From an uncultured Eubacteriales bacterium (GTDB lineage Bacteria; Bacillota; Clostridia; Lachnospirales; Lachnospiraceae), in assembly GCA_949294665.1 (NCBI GenBank), contig CASFID010000052.1, forward strand, positions 1 through 64,000: a stretch of 64,000 bases of DNA, read 5' to 3'. The first letter of the stretch is position 1, and each line of letters opens with the position of its first letter. The notes under the pieces are model-generated. The model did not search any database. It saw only the letters and a list, made by a program, of their open reading frames with translations, and was not told where the DNA came from. The position numbers and the translations under genes are program-made. Positions 17,657 to 26,518 of this stretch are shown here, one piece after another.

Positions 17657-20056
17657 ATGATCTATGACATGCGTTGCTGCAGACTGGAAAATCCGGCAGG
17701 AGTTGACAGGAAGAAGATTGAGTTCAGCTGGAAGAGCACCGATTTTACAAGAATCAGATGTGTAAGAATACTGGTATCGTCTACAGGAGAAAAGTGCCTG
17801 GAAAAATGCGGAGATCTCTGGGACAGCGGATATATGCATGCGGTTGGAAGAGTTTTTTGGAAGTATCAGGGAAAGGCTCTGAAATCACATCGCATGTACT
17901 ACTGGACTGTTGAAGTTATATATGAGTCAGATGGAAAAGAATATTGCGAGAGGGGGGAAACTCAGCAGTTTATTACAGGAATAGATCAGAATGAATGGCT
18001 GGGAAAATGGATATCTTTCAAAAGTGAGATGCCCGATGAGTTATACAGAAAAGAGAAGATGTTTGTGAAAACGCTGCCGCCTTTTGAGAGAAGTGAAAAG
18101 ATATATGCGTATGTGGCATCTTATGGCTATCATGACCTGTATATAAACGGGGAAAAAGCTCACTCAAGACTTCTTGCCCCTGTAAGAAGCAGGTGTACGG
18201 ATTACAGGAAAACTGTTTATGCCACATACGACATTACACAATATCTGTCCGAAGAAAAAAATTCTGTACAGATATTGACAAATGCCGGATGGACCAGAGC
18301 GGAGCGTAAAGTGCAGCCGGCTCTGAATGTACAGATATATTCGGAAAAAGGCGGCATGGAAATCCATACAGACACAACATGGAAAGTGTTAGACACAGGA
18401 AATATAACACGTGACCGCTATAAAGATAATAGGGATAATCCGTATGGCTGGACGGATTTCGGATATGAAGAAATATGTAATCTGGAGCCGGCTTCACATT
18501 ATGAGATGTCTGCAGGAAAAGAACCGGAAATATTGTCTATTTGCCCTAAAATCGAGAGTGAAAAAACAGAAAAGGATATGATACTTCAAAAATTGTCTCC
18601 GATATTGACGGAAAGACAGGGTGTCATACACATGGATATAGGGATTAATTTTACAGGGTTTTTAAGCGTAGTCGTGCAGCTTGACGGAGACCGGGAGATC
18701 GTGGTCAAGGCATCAGATAAAAAAACGGAATCTTCTAGCTTCGGACAACAGACAAGATACATCATAAAGAAAGGCAGACATATTTTAAAGGGACATTTTC
18801 AATATATAGCAGGACGGTATTTTGAAATATCAGGCCTTAAGGAAGAGGATCAGATTATAGAGGCAGAGGGCATCATGATGGGAACACAGCTAATGCGTAC
18901 CGCAGTCTTTCGATGTTCAGATCCGACGCTGAATCGCATTTTTGAAACAGATCTTCATACATTTTTAAGCTGTACAGTCGGAGGCGTTACTATGGACTGC
19001 CCTCATAGGGAAAGACTGGGATATGGGGAAACAGGAATAAATACATTAATTGGATGCGGACTGCCATGTTTTGAATCTGCGGCATTTTACAGAAATCTTT
19101 TTGAAACATGGGCGGACTGTCAGGAAAGGAACGGCTATTTCCCCCATGTTGTCCCCGACTATCACGGAGGCGGAGGTACAGCCTGGAGCAGTTTCCCGGT
19201 AATAGGATTTTATTGTTATTGGCAAATATATCATGATAAAGACGGTCTGCAGGAAATATATCCGGCTCTTAAAATCTGGTGTGAATATCTGAACGGGAAA
19301 TGCCTACATGGGCTTTTACAGAGATACGAATTTGGAGAATGGGATTTTCTGGGTGACTGGGCGGCACCGGAGAGAAACGACTGGGGAGATTCAGAAGAGG
19401 CACTTTTTTTTAATAATGGAATATACGCGCTGGTGCTTTATCTGATGTACGAACTGGCGGAATATATGGAATATGATGAAGACGCTGAAATCTGGAAATC
19501 AAGGTATTATAAACTGAGGAAAAGTATTAACAAAAAATATTTCAACCACGATGAAGCTGTATATTGCAGAAATGATGCAAAATATCAGGCCCTGGCGCTT
19601 CTCGCCCGTTTGCCGTCGGCTGATCACAGGAGAGCTGTATACAATAAAATGCTTGATATCGTACGAAAGAAAGGCTTTCTGGACGGAGGGAGCGTTGGAA
19701 ATACTCTGCTGTTACAGGCAATGTCATTTTCCCGGGAAGGCAATGAACTTATCTGGCAGTGGCTTCACCGGGATGCTGCGCCCGGATATAAGTATTTTCT
19801 GGACAAAGGAGAGACAACATGGCCTGAGATGTGGGATATCAAAGATGTGTATGGGGGAAGCAGGATACATACGTGCTACACAGGAATCGCAGGGTGGATG
19901 CTGTATGGCCTGGCGGGAATCCGTATTCACTGGGGAAAAGACGGTCTTAGCTGTACAGCAGCTCCAAATTTCCCGGAAGAACTGAAGTGGGTTCAGATTG
20001 AATATGGAACACCCCTGGGAAAGATCAGGTTTGAGTGGAACAGAGAGGAAACGTAG
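17657..20056 (+). CDS. GH78-type alpha-L-rhamnosidase
   Basis: A 799-residue enzyme expected to cleave terminal alpha-L-rhamnose. Beta-rich N-terminal domains include YVASYGYHDLYINGEK (the accessory lectin-like domain) and a Bac_rhamnosid segment around MDIGINFTGFL. The (alpha/alpha)6 catalytic barrel starts at about residue 410 with SDPTLNRIFETDLHTF. Its catalytic motif VTMDCPHRERLGYGETG has Asp447 and Glu452. GDWAAPERNDWGDSEE and GETTWPEMWD are also typical. There is no signal peptide, so it acts on imported oligosaccharides. It is the last gene of the second sugar operon, 29 bases after the regulator. Confidence 0.9.
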   Translation: MIYDMRCCRLENPAGVDRKKIEFSWKSTDFTRIRCVRILVSSTGEKCLEKCGDLWDSGYMHAVGRVFWKYQGKALKSHRMYYWTVEVIYESDGKEYCERGETQQFITGIDQNEWLGKWISFKSEMPDELYRKEKMFVKTLPPFERSEKIYAYVASYGYHDLYINGEKAHSRLLAPVRSRCTDYRKTVYATYDITQYLSEEKNSVQILTNAGWTRAERKVQPALNVQIYSEKGGMEIHTDTTWKVLDTGNITRDRYKDNRDNPYGWTDFGYEEICNLEPASHYEMSAGKEPEILSICPKIESEKTEKDMILQKLSPILTERQGVIHMDIGINFTGFLSVVVQLDGDREIVVKASDKKTESSSFGQQTRYIIKKGRHILKGHFQYIAGRYFEISGLKEEDQIIEAEGIMMGTQLMRTAVFRCSDPTLNRIFETDLHTFLSCTVGGVTMDCPHRERLGYGETGINTLIGCGLPCFESAAFYRNLFETWADCQERNGYFPHVVPDYHGGGGTAWSSFPVIGFYCYWQIYHDKDGLQEIYPALKIWCEYLNGKCLHGLLQRYEFGEWDFLGDWAAPERNDWGDSEEALFFNNGIYALVLYLMYELAEYMEYDEDAEIWKSRYYKLRKSINKKYFNHDEAVYCRNDAKYQALALLARLPSADHRRAVYNKMLDIVRKKGFLDGGSVGNTLLLQAMSFSREGNELIWQWLHRDAAPGYKYFLDKGETTWPEMWDIKDVYGGSRIHTCYTGIAGWMLYGLAGIRIHWGKDGLSCTAAPNFPEELKWVQIEYGTPLGKIRFEWNREET

Positions 20057-20098
20057 ATGGATCATTTTATCATATCCCGGACGCCTCGAAAATGATTC

Positions 20099-20107
20099 TG
20101 TGCTATA
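20099..20107 (+). promoter_or_regulatory. extended -10 promoter
   Basis: TGCTATAAT is a perfect extended -10 (TGnTATAAT) about 85 bases before the flavin reductase-like gene; no clear -35 is visible. Confidence 0.45.
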
Positions 20108-20191
20108 ATTAAAGAGCAGCTTATATATTTGTATATCATCAGGCGGAGAAACATACCAGTTCTCTGCCATAAGAAATCAGGAGGAATCAGA

Positions 20192-20758
20192 ATGCGCAGA
20201 AATCTTGGAGCTAACCCGTATGTATATCCCCAGCCGGTGCTGATCGTGGCGACCTACGGCGAGGACGGAACTGTTGACGCCATGAATGTGGCTTACGGCG
20301 GGATCGTGAACTCAAACCGGATTCAGATCAATATCGGTGTGAGGCATAAGACTTCAGACAACATTAAACTGAAAAATGCATTTACAGTAGGGATCGCGGA
20401 TGAAAAGAATCTTGTGGCGGCAGACTATGTCGGTATCGTATCAGGACATGATGTGCCGGACAAGATCAAGAAGTCAGGTTTCCACACAGTGAAAAGTGAG
20501 TTTGTGGACGCTCCCGTGATCGAGGAACTTCCAATCGCCCTTGAGTGTAAAGTGGAGGAGATCAACCAGCACAACGCCACGCTCCGCATCGTAGCGGAGA
20601 TTGTCAATGTCAGTGTGGATGAAAATATTCTGGACGGGGACGGGAAGATCGATCCCGGGAAACTTTGTGCGATCTCTTATGATCCGGCGAACCATACGTA
20701 TCTGAGAGTAGGAGGGAAAGCCGGAACGGCGTTCTCGGACGGAAACAAATTGAAATAA
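20192..20758 (+). CDS. flavin reductase-like (FMN-binding) protein
   Basis: A 188-residue protein of the flavin reductase-like domain family (flavoredoxin type). It opens with LGANPYVYPQPVLIVATYGEDG, followed by NVAYGGIV and NIGVRHKTSDNIK, which form the FMN phosphate site in this split-barrel fold. ATG 20192 follows AGGAGG at 20179-20184. Members reduce flavin or serve as electron carriers; the partner and pathway are not evident. It has its own promoter and is separate from the rhamnosidase operon. Confidence 0.85.
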   Translation: MRRNLGANPYVYPQPVLIVATYGEDGTVDAMNVAYGGIVNSNRIQINIGVRHKTSDNIKLKNAFTVGIADEKNLVAADYVGIVSGHDVPDKIKKSGFHTVKSEFVDAPVIEELPIALECKVEEINQHNATLRIVAEIVNVSVDENILDGDGKIDPGKLCAISYDPANHTYLRVGGKAGTAFSDGNKLK

Positions 20759-20803
20759 AAAGCTGAAATAATTGATTGGAAGAATAAGAAAGAGCAGACG
20801 GTT

Positions 20804-20821
20804 CCGGCATGATCATGCCGG
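20804..20821. repeat. perfect 18-bp palindrome at a convergent gene end
   Basis: CCGGCATGATCATGCCGG is fully self-complementary. It spans the stop codon of the minus-strand gene (20813-20815) and lies between two converging genes. It may act as a weak bidirectional terminator; no T-run follows. Confidence 0.55.
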
Positions 20822-22138
20822 GGCGCCAGCCTCTTTTAATTTGATCTCAAGCATTTCACGGATCATATTCTGGACTGCTTCTGTTCCGATTTCTGTGTTG
20901 ATCGTGAGGTCATAGTTCTGAGCCTGGCCCCAGATGCGCCGGGTATAGTAGCGGTAGTTGTCCGAACGCCGGCGGTCCATCCTGCGGATCTTCTGGACAG
21001 CGTCCTCTCTGGTGAGATTGTCGATTTCCATGACGCGTTTTGTGCGGAAATCCTCAGATGCATGGAGATAGACTTTTAATGTATTTACGCGGTTCCGCAG
21101 TATGTAATCTGCGCAGCGGCCTACGATTACACAGTTCCCTTCGTCTGCCAGTCTGCGTATGACGGCCGCTTCGGACTCGAAAATCTCATCCCTCGGTGTT
21201 GCATGTGTATCAGAATAGACGTACATCTGATTCATGAGGTCATAGAGAAAGCTGTTGGACATATTTTCCTCCCGGTCTTTGATGAACTGGGGTTCATATC
21301 CGGTGGAACCTGCGGTCATCTGTATGATCTCATTGTCATAAAAGGAAAACCCCAGTCTGTCTGCGAGAGCCTTTCCGATGTCGTGCCCGCCGCTTCCGTA
21401 TTGGCGGCCGATCACGATGACAGGACGCGGCGCGGCAGAACTTCCGGCGGAGGAAAGAGCAGACGGTGCATTCTCTGGAGAGGACTGTGCAAAATGTCCT
21501 TCGGAGGGGAAAAGCGCAGGCTTCAGGAAGGTAAGTTTTCTTCCCAAAAGACGCGCGATGAATCCAACGAGAAGAGCTGCGAAGACCGTGCCTTCTCTGA
21601 CGCCGTCGAGACGCCGTGCAAAGGCGAACGAGAGCACAGCTGCGATGACAGTAAGAGAAACGTCAAAAGCGACCTTGGTCGTTCCGAATTCTGTTTTCCA
21701 TGTTGACGATACGGCTCGGACGAAAGATTCTCCGGGAAGCATGGCGACATCAGCCAGAACTTCGGTATACACACCGAATCCCAGGATCACACAGCCTGCC
21801 AGAAGATAGACCAGGCTGGAAATGTATGTCTGCGGCTCGATGAAGAACAGCATTTTCATCGTGAGATCGATAAAATATCCGAACAGGATGGAGATCGGGA
21901 TCTGCAGCAAATATTCCGCCTTGAAATTCTTCCGGAGTATGGCGAGCTGGATCAGGATCAGCAGAAGACTGAACACGATCGTAAACTGCCCGAGTGTGAA
22001 AGGGAAATTCAGGCTGAGCACATACGGGATCGAGGAGATGGGCGAGGTACCCAGGTCCGCTTTTGTGATCAGGCTGACGCCCATTGAATTGATAAACAGT
22101 CCGATCAGAAATATAAGATATCTTTTTAATTTTTCCAT
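20813..22138 (-). CDS. YczE-like membrane protein fused to a cytidylate-kinase-like domain
   Basis: A 441-residue two-part protein. Residues 1-205 carry five or six predicted membrane helices and the YczE-like opening (GVSLITKADLGTSPISSIPY; later GFGVYTEVLADVAMLPGE). A proline/serine-rich linker (about 210-238) leads to a soluble domain (239-441) of the cytidylate-kinase-like family. That domain has P-loop GRQYGSGGHDIG (from 244), YDNEII, a NCVIVGRCADYILR segment, and an arginine-rich lid RRMDRRRSDNYRYYT. It may phosphorylate a nucleotide or another small molecule at the membrane, but the substrate is unknown. It lies 71 bases downstream of a MarR gene on the same strand. Confidence 0.82.
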   Translation of the reverse strand: MEKLKRYLIFLIGLFINSMGVSLITKADLGTSPISSIPYVLSLNFPFTLGQFTIVFSLLLILIQLAILRKNFKAEYLLQIPISILFGYFIDLTMKMLFFIEPQTYISSLVYLLAGCVILGFGVYTEVLADVAMLPGESFVRAVSSTWKTEFGTTKVAFDVSLTVIAAVLSFAFARRLDGVREGTVFAALLVGFIARLLGRKLTFLKPALFPSEGHFAQSSPENAPSALSSAGSSAAPRPVIVIGRQYGSGGHDIGKALADRLGFSFYDNEIIQMTAGSTGYEPQFIKDREENMSNSFLYDLMNQMYVYSDTHATPRDEIFESEAAVIRRLADEGNCVIVGRCADYILRNRVNTLKVYLHASEDFRTKRVMEIDNLTREDAVQKIRRMDRRRSDNYRYYTRRIWGQAQNYDLTINTEIGTEAVQNMIREMLEIKLKEAGAPA

Positions 22139-22209
22139 AATTTACGTGATCCTTTCTCCGCAGTCTGTATTGTCTGTCCCTGCGGGATGAAAAAACTGTT
22201 CCCGCTATG

Positions 22210-22626
22210 TTACGAGGGAGATGTGTTTCGATAGATTTTTCGGAACAGTTTCATAAATGTTTCCTGGTCTTCTTGTGAGATATTTTTAAACGCCTCATTC
22301 TCCAGTTCATGGAAGGCTTCAGATATAAGCTTCTCCTGCGCTTTTCCTTTCTCTGTCATAAAAACATACAGGCTTCTCCGATTGCCGTTCAACATGCGGC
22401 GTTCTACCAGACCGGTTTCTTCCATACGGTTCAAAAGAGAAGTAAGGGTCCCGGGCTCGATATGACAGCCATGAGCGATATCTTTTTGGCTGGCGCCGTC
22501 TTGATCTTTGAGATAATCCAGTATCTTGGGCTGTCCGATGGTCAGACCGGCGCCTTTCAGTCTGGCCAGCAGTTTTTTCTGGAGCATGGAGTGTTCGGCC
22601 ATAACAAGATAATGAAATGAAAGCAT
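22210..22626 (-). CDS. MarR-family transcriptional regulator
   Basis: A 138-residue winged-helix repressor with GLTIGQPKILDYLKDQDGASQKDIA (helix 2-3 region), HIEPGTLTSLLNRMEETGLVERR (recognition helix and wing) and TEKGKAQ. The start at 22626 has AGGAG 10 bases upstream; an upstream start would include that site inside the coding region. A perfect inverted repeat lies between its promoter and start, so it is probably self-repressing and controls the membrane-kinase fusion gene downstream. Its ligand is unknown. Confidence 0.92.
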   Translation of the reverse strand: MLSFHYLVMAEHSMLQKKLLARLKGAGLTIGQPKILDYLKDQDGASQKDIAHGCHIEPGTLTSLLNRMEETGLVERRMLNGNRRSLYVFMTEKGKAQEKLISEAFHELENEAFKNISQEDQETFMKLFRKIYRNTSPS

Positions 22627-22655
22627 CGTATTGATTTCTCCTTTTAATAAATGTA

Positions 22656-22677
22656 AATTATTTGAATACAAATAATT
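22656..22677. promoter_or_regulatory. MarR-type operator
   Basis: AATTATTTG (22656-22664) and CAAATAATT (22669-22677) form a perfect inverted repeat with 9-base arms and a 4-base spacer. It sits between the promoter at 22704-22731 and the MarR start. Confidence 0.7.
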
Positions 22678-22703
22678 AGAATTCTAAATATACGGCACTG
22701 CCT

Positions 22704-22731
22704 ATTATAGAACACTGCGAAAATATGTCAA
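22704..22731 (-). promoter_or_regulatory. promoter of the MarR-membrane kinase operon
   Basis: On the minus strand TTGACA (complement of 22726-22731) and TATAAT (complement of 22704-22709) match both consensus boxes with a 16-base spacer. Confidence 0.8.
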
Positions 22732-22854
22732 GTGCGTTCAGTTTATCAGCCTGTCAGTCGCTTACAATTTGAAAAAATACAACAGCGGATATACAAACCG
22801 CCGGCAAAAGGATATAATCATGATTGCAGACAAGTAGAAGGGAAACAGGATAAA

Positions 22855-23409
22855 ATGATGAATACCAGAAAAAAGATATTTCTTGCTCTGATGATCATGT
22901 GGATGGCGGGGATTTTTGTATTTTCTTCACGTTCCGGCGACGAGTCTGCAAAGGACAGTTATTTCGCAGGCACTGTGGTCGCCAGGATCCTTGTGCCGGG
23001 GTTTGACGAGTGGAAGGAAGACGAGCGGCTCTCCTTTGCAGAAAAGATCGATCATCCGGTACGCAAGAGCGCCCATGCGGCTGAGTACGCAGTGCTCGCA
23101 CTGCTGGCGGCGGGCGTCTGTCTTCCGTTGCGGAGAGAGGAGAAAATTTCCGGTGTGCGTGCAGAGACGCTGCTTCCGTGGGGGATTGCCGTCTTCTATG
23201 CTGTCACCGATGAGTTCCATCAGCTTTTTGTGCCGGGGCGGAGCGGACAGGTATCAGATGTACTGTTGGACAGTGCCGGAGCGCTGGCCGGTCTTCTGTT
23301 ACTGAAGGCTGTGAGGCGTCTGCTGCGCCTCAGACGAAAACATGTACCGGAGTCCGGAGAAGATGCGGCAGGACAAGGGCCGTTCTGTTCTTCGCGGACG
23401 ATACTTTGA
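22855..23409 (+). CDS. VanZ-like membrane protein
   Basis: A 184-residue VanZ-family protein. Signature pieces are FSSRSGDES after the first membrane helix, KSAHAAEYAVLALL, and TDEFHQLFVPGRSGQVSDVLLDSAGALAG. Four hydrophobic helices are predicted. The ATG at 22855 has AGGA at 22847-22850. VanZ proteins give low-level teicoplanin resistance in some enterococcal clusters, but most chromosomal members have no known role. No glycopeptide resistance genes lie nearby. Confidence 0.88.
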   Translation: MMNTRKKIFLALMIMWMAGIFVFSSRSGDESAKDSYFAGTVVARILVPGFDEWKEDERLSFAEKIDHPVRKSAHAAEYAVLALLAAGVCLPLRREEKISGVRAETLLPWGIAVFYAVTDEFHQLFVPGRSGQVSDVLLDSAGALAGLLLLKAVRRLLRLRRKHVPESGEDAAGQGPFCSSRTIL

Positions 23410-23456
23410 ACGGCGGATATGTATCATACAACGATGTGATTTAGACGTCGGAACGA

Positions 23457-23485
23457 TTGAATCTCCCATCTTCCTGTGTTAATAT
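23457..23485 (+). promoter_or_regulatory. promoter of the ktrB operon
   Basis: TTGAAT (23457-23462), a 17-base spacer and TAATAT (23480-23485) lie about 55 bases upstream of the start codon. Confidence 0.55.
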
Positions 23486-23540
23486 AGCAGTGTAGGGAAG
23501 AGGATGTTCAGATATCCGTTTCGATACTCAGGAGGACGTT

Positions 23541-24926
23541 ATGGGCAGAATAACAAAGAGCTCCCGGAGAGTGAGACTGAATACGATGCAGATTGTAGCG
23601 CTTGGTTTTCTGGGCGTGATCCTTTCAGGAGGAGTGCTGCTCTGGCTTCCGGTGTGTAATCAGCGTCCGATCGCTTTTATCGACGCGCTGTTTACATCGG
23701 TGACGTCAGTGTGCGTGACAGGACTGGTAACGGTCGTGCCGGCAGAGCAGTTTACATTGACAGGACAGATTGTGATGCTCCTGCTGATTCAGATCGGCGG
23801 GCTTGGCGTGATCGCATGTATGGCCTCGTTTTTTCTTCTTATAGGGAAACGGATCTCCATGAAAGGAAGGATCCTGATCCAGGAGGCGTACGGGCTGCAT
23901 ACGCTCTCTGGTCTTGTGAAATTTATTATCCGTATTTTGCGCGGAACTTTTATTGTTGAGGGGATTGGGGCAGTGCTCTTTTCCATACAGTTTGTCCCGG
24001 AGTTTGGCGCAGTGAAAGGTATCTGGTACGGGATATTTCATTCGATATCAGGGTTCTGCAATGCGGGGATCGATATTATCGGGGACAGCAGTTTTATCAG
24101 ATATGCAGACTCTCCTCTGATAAGCCTGACTACGATGTTTCTTATTGTAATGGGAGGTCTGGGGTTCCCCGTATGGCATGATGTTTATGTGACGGTAAAG
24201 AAAAGAGCGGGCGAGAAGGGCGCCAGAAAAAGGATGTTTAAAAGGCTGAGCCTGCAGAGCAAGATCGTCCTTACGATGACAGCGTTTCTGATCTGTTTTG
24301 GTACAGTGGGATTTTTCCTTATGGAATTTCATAACCCAGATACGATGGGAGACATGAGCGTACCGGAAAAAGTTCTGGCATCGGCTTTTCAGTCGGTGAC
24401 GACGCGTACTGCGGGGTTTGCCTCTGTCTCCCAGTCAGGGCTGACGGAAAGCTCCAGGCTGCTGGGATGCATCCTGATGTTTGTCGGAGGTTCCCCGGCA
24501 GGAACAGCGGGCGGTATCAAGACGACGACAGCAGCAATGCTTATCCTGACGGTTGTCTCTGTCCTGCGGGGACGTAAAGATACGGAATGTTTCGGCAGAC
24601 GTGTTGAGATGGATATCGTACGGTCTGGAATTACGATTGCTGTGATCACATTTACGTGCTGGCTTGTGGGAGTGGCGGCGATGTCCGTCTTTGAGCCGAA
24701 GACGGAGTTTCTCAATCTGATGTACGAGGCCTCTTCTGCGATCGGCACGGTCGGGTTGTCGGCAGATCTGACGCCGGATCTGAGTCGTGCAAGTCACGTC
24801 GTCCTGATGATCCTGATGTATATTGGCAGGATTGGTCCTCTTACGATGGCGCTTGTATTTGCGGGGAGGTCGAACAAGGGAGAAAAGTTCAGAGAGCTTC
24901 CTGAGAAAAAGATCATGCTGGGGTAA
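23541..24926 (+). CDS. ktrB: potassium uptake channel subunit KtrB/TrkH
   Basis: A 461-residue integral membrane K+ translocation subunit. The four selectivity-filter repeats of the SKT superfamily are visible in order: TSVCVTGL, SGFCNAGID, TTRTAGFAS and SAIGTVGLS. About eight transmembrane and four pore helices are predicted. ATG 23541 follows AGGAGG (23530-23535). The gene is followed after 25 bases by its regulatory RCK subunit, making a KtrAB system that imports K+ with cation symport under control of nucleotide binding to KtrA. Confidence 0.95.
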   Translation: MGRITKSSRRVRLNTMQIVALGFLGVILSGGVLLWLPVCNQRPIAFIDALFTSVTSVCVTGLVTVVPAEQFTLTGQIVMLLLIQIGGLGVIACMASFFLLIGKRISMKGRILIQEAYGLHTLSGLVKFIIRILRGTFIVEGIGAVLFSIQFVPEFGAVKGIWYGIFHSISGFCNAGIDIIGDSSFIRYADSPLISLTTMFLIVMGGLGFPVWHDVYVTVKKRAGEKGARKRMFKRLSLQSKIVLTMTAFLICFGTVGFFLMEFHNPDTMGDMSVPEKVLASAFQSVTTRTAGFASVSQSGLTESSRLLGCILMFVGGSPAGTAGGIKTTTAAMLILTVVSVLRGRKDTECFGRRVEMDIVRSGITIAVITFTCWLVGVAAMSVFEPKTEFLNLMYEASSAIGTVGLSADLTPDLSRASHVVLMILMYIGRIGPLTMALVFAGRSNKGEKFRELPEKKIMLG

Positions 24927-24951
24927 AATTACCGGAAAGGAAACGAAAGAA

Positions 24952-25617
24952 ATGAGTAAACAATTCGCTGTACTTGGACTTGGAAGTTTTGGCTGGAGCG
25001 TAGCCCTGACGCTTGAGCAGATGGGATGCGACGTGCTGGTCGTAGACGATTCGTATGAAAAGATACAGGAAATTTCGGAAGAAGTATCCTATGCCGTGAA
25101 AGCGGACGTCACAGATCCCGAGGCTCTTCAGACGCTTGGCGGCAGAAATCTGGACGGCGCGGTGATCGCCGTTTCCGAGCACTTTGAGGCGAGCATCATG
25201 GCTACGCTGTTGTGCAAGGAGATCGGTATCCCTCTCGTTATAGCGAAAGCAAAGGACGAACTGCAGGGGACGATCCTCAAGAAAGTCGGGGCGGACGCAG
25301 TAGTATACCCGGAGATTGACATGGGCAGCCGTGTGGCAAAGAATCTGGCTGCACGCGAATTTATGGACTGGATCGAGCTGTCGGACGACTACAGTATGGT
25401 AGAAGCGGTCGTTCCGGAGCCATGGAGGGGAAAATGTCTTGCTGATCTGAAAGTGAGAGAGAGGTTTGGCATCAATGTAGTCGGAATCATTATCGATAAA
25501 CAGGTGGACGTGGCGTATGATCCGCATACTCCGCTCCCGGCAGACGGTGTGCTTATCCTGGTCGGAGCTAACGATATCCTTCAGAAATTTGACGCCAGGA
25601 AAGGACACAGAGGATGA
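24952..25617 (+). CDS. ktrA: potassium uptake regulatory subunit KtrA (TrkA-type)
   Basis: A 221-residue cytosolic RCK protein. The N-terminal Rossmann domain has the dinucleotide motif GLGSFG (about residues 9-14), the acidic strand end VVDDS, and AVIAVSEHFEASI. A C-terminal TrkA-C domain follows from about residue 140. It forms a ring on KtrB and gates it in response to nucleotides. ATG 24952 is chosen over earlier in-frame starts because those fall inside ktrB. The stop overlaps the next start (ATGA). Confidence 0.94.
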   Translation: MSKQFAVLGLGSFGWSVALTLEQMGCDVLVVDDSYEKIQEISEEVSYAVKADVTDPEALQTLGGRNLDGAVIAVSEHFEASIMATLLCKEIGIPLVIAKAKDELQGTILKKVGADAVVYPEIDMGSRVAKNLAAREFMDWIELSDDYSMVEAVVPEPWRGKCLADLKVRERFGINVVGIIIDKQVDVAYDPHTPLPADGVLILVGANDILQKFDARKGHRG

Positions 25618-26417
25618 TCACAAGCAATGCAAACGCTCAGGTAAAGAATCTGATAAGACTGATGAAGAAAAGTCGGGCGCGGAGCGAGGTCGGGGTGTTT
25701 CTTGCAGAAGGCCCCCGGATGGCGGGAGAACTGGCGGGGGATCCTTCCTGGAGCGGAAGGATCACGAGAATATACCTGTCGGAGAGCTATGCAAAAAGAA
25801 ATAAAAAGGAGCAGGAAGAACTTGCCCGCTGCGCGCAGACTGAAATCCTGTCAGATTCCGTGTTCGCTCACGTGTCTGACACAAAGACTCCACAGGGTAT
25901 TCTCGCAGTTGTAAGAAGGCGGGAATATGATATGGAAGATATCCTTGGACCGGATCCGGCGCGGGCCCATGTGATCGCACTTGATGAGCTCCAGGATCCG
26001 GGCAATCTTGGGACGATCTTCCGTACTGCCGAAGCGGCTGGGGTGACAGGGATACTGCTGAGCGGCGGCTGCGTGGATATCTATAATCCGAAGGTCGTGC
26101 GCTCCACGATGGGAGCTGTGCTCCGTATGCCGTTCCTGTATGTGGACGATCTTGTAGGAACGATAAAAGAAGTGCAGAAGAAAGGGATACGGGTATATGC
26201 TGCGGATCTCGCAGGCAGTATCACATATGATAGGGAGGACTATACGTCCGGCTGTGTCTTTCTTATCGGAAATGAAGGAAATGGTCTGCGGGATGAGGTG
26301 GCAGAATGCGCGGACCGACGTGTCCTCATTCCGATGCATGGCAGCGCGGAATCATTGAATGCTGCAGTGGCCGCAGCCGTGCTCATGTTCGAGGTGAGCA
26401 GACAGAGGCGGCAGTGA
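25614..26417 (+). CDS. SpoU/TrmH-family rRNA 2'-O-methyltransferase
   Basis: A 267-residue SPOUT-class methyltransferase probably acting on 23S rRNA. The N-terminal substrate-binding part has AEGPRMAGEL. The C-terminal knotted domain has the three SpoU motifs: DELQDPGNLGTIFRTAEAAG, FLIGNEGNGL and IPMHGSAESLNAAVAAAV. It overlaps ktrA by 4 bases, so the two are co-translated. The exact methylated nucleotide cannot be assigned from sequence alone. Confidence 0.92.
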   Translation: MITSNANAQVKNLIRLMKKSRARSEVGVFLAEGPRMAGELAGDPSWSGRITRIYLSESYAKRNKKEQEELARCAQTEILSDSVFAHVSDTKTPQGILAVVRRREYDMEDILGPDPARAHVIALDELQDPGNLGTIFRTAEAAGVTGILLSGGCVDIYNPKVVRSTMGAVLRMPFLYVDDLVGTIKEVQKKGIRVYAADLAGSITYDREDYTSGCVFLIGNEGNGLRDEVAECADRRVLIPMHGSAESLNAAVAAAVLMFEVSRQRRQ

Positions 26418-26442
26418 ACAGATGACGTGAAAATGTAATTTT

Positions 26443-26482
26443 ATGCATAAGTATTGCATTTTTATGCATTTTTATGTATAAT
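26443..26482 (+). promoter_or_regulatory. argF promoter with ARG-box-like repeats
   Basis: TTGCAT (26454-26459) and TATAAT (26477-26482) are 17 bases apart. Overlapping the -35 is ATGCATAAGTATTGCAT (26443-26459), an imperfect palindrome resembling AT-rich ArgR boxes, followed by a second ATGCAT. Repression by ArgR/AhrC is inferred. Confidence 0.6.
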
Positions 26483-26518
26483 GAGTCATATTGATCAATG
26501 ACGAGTGAGGGATATATC

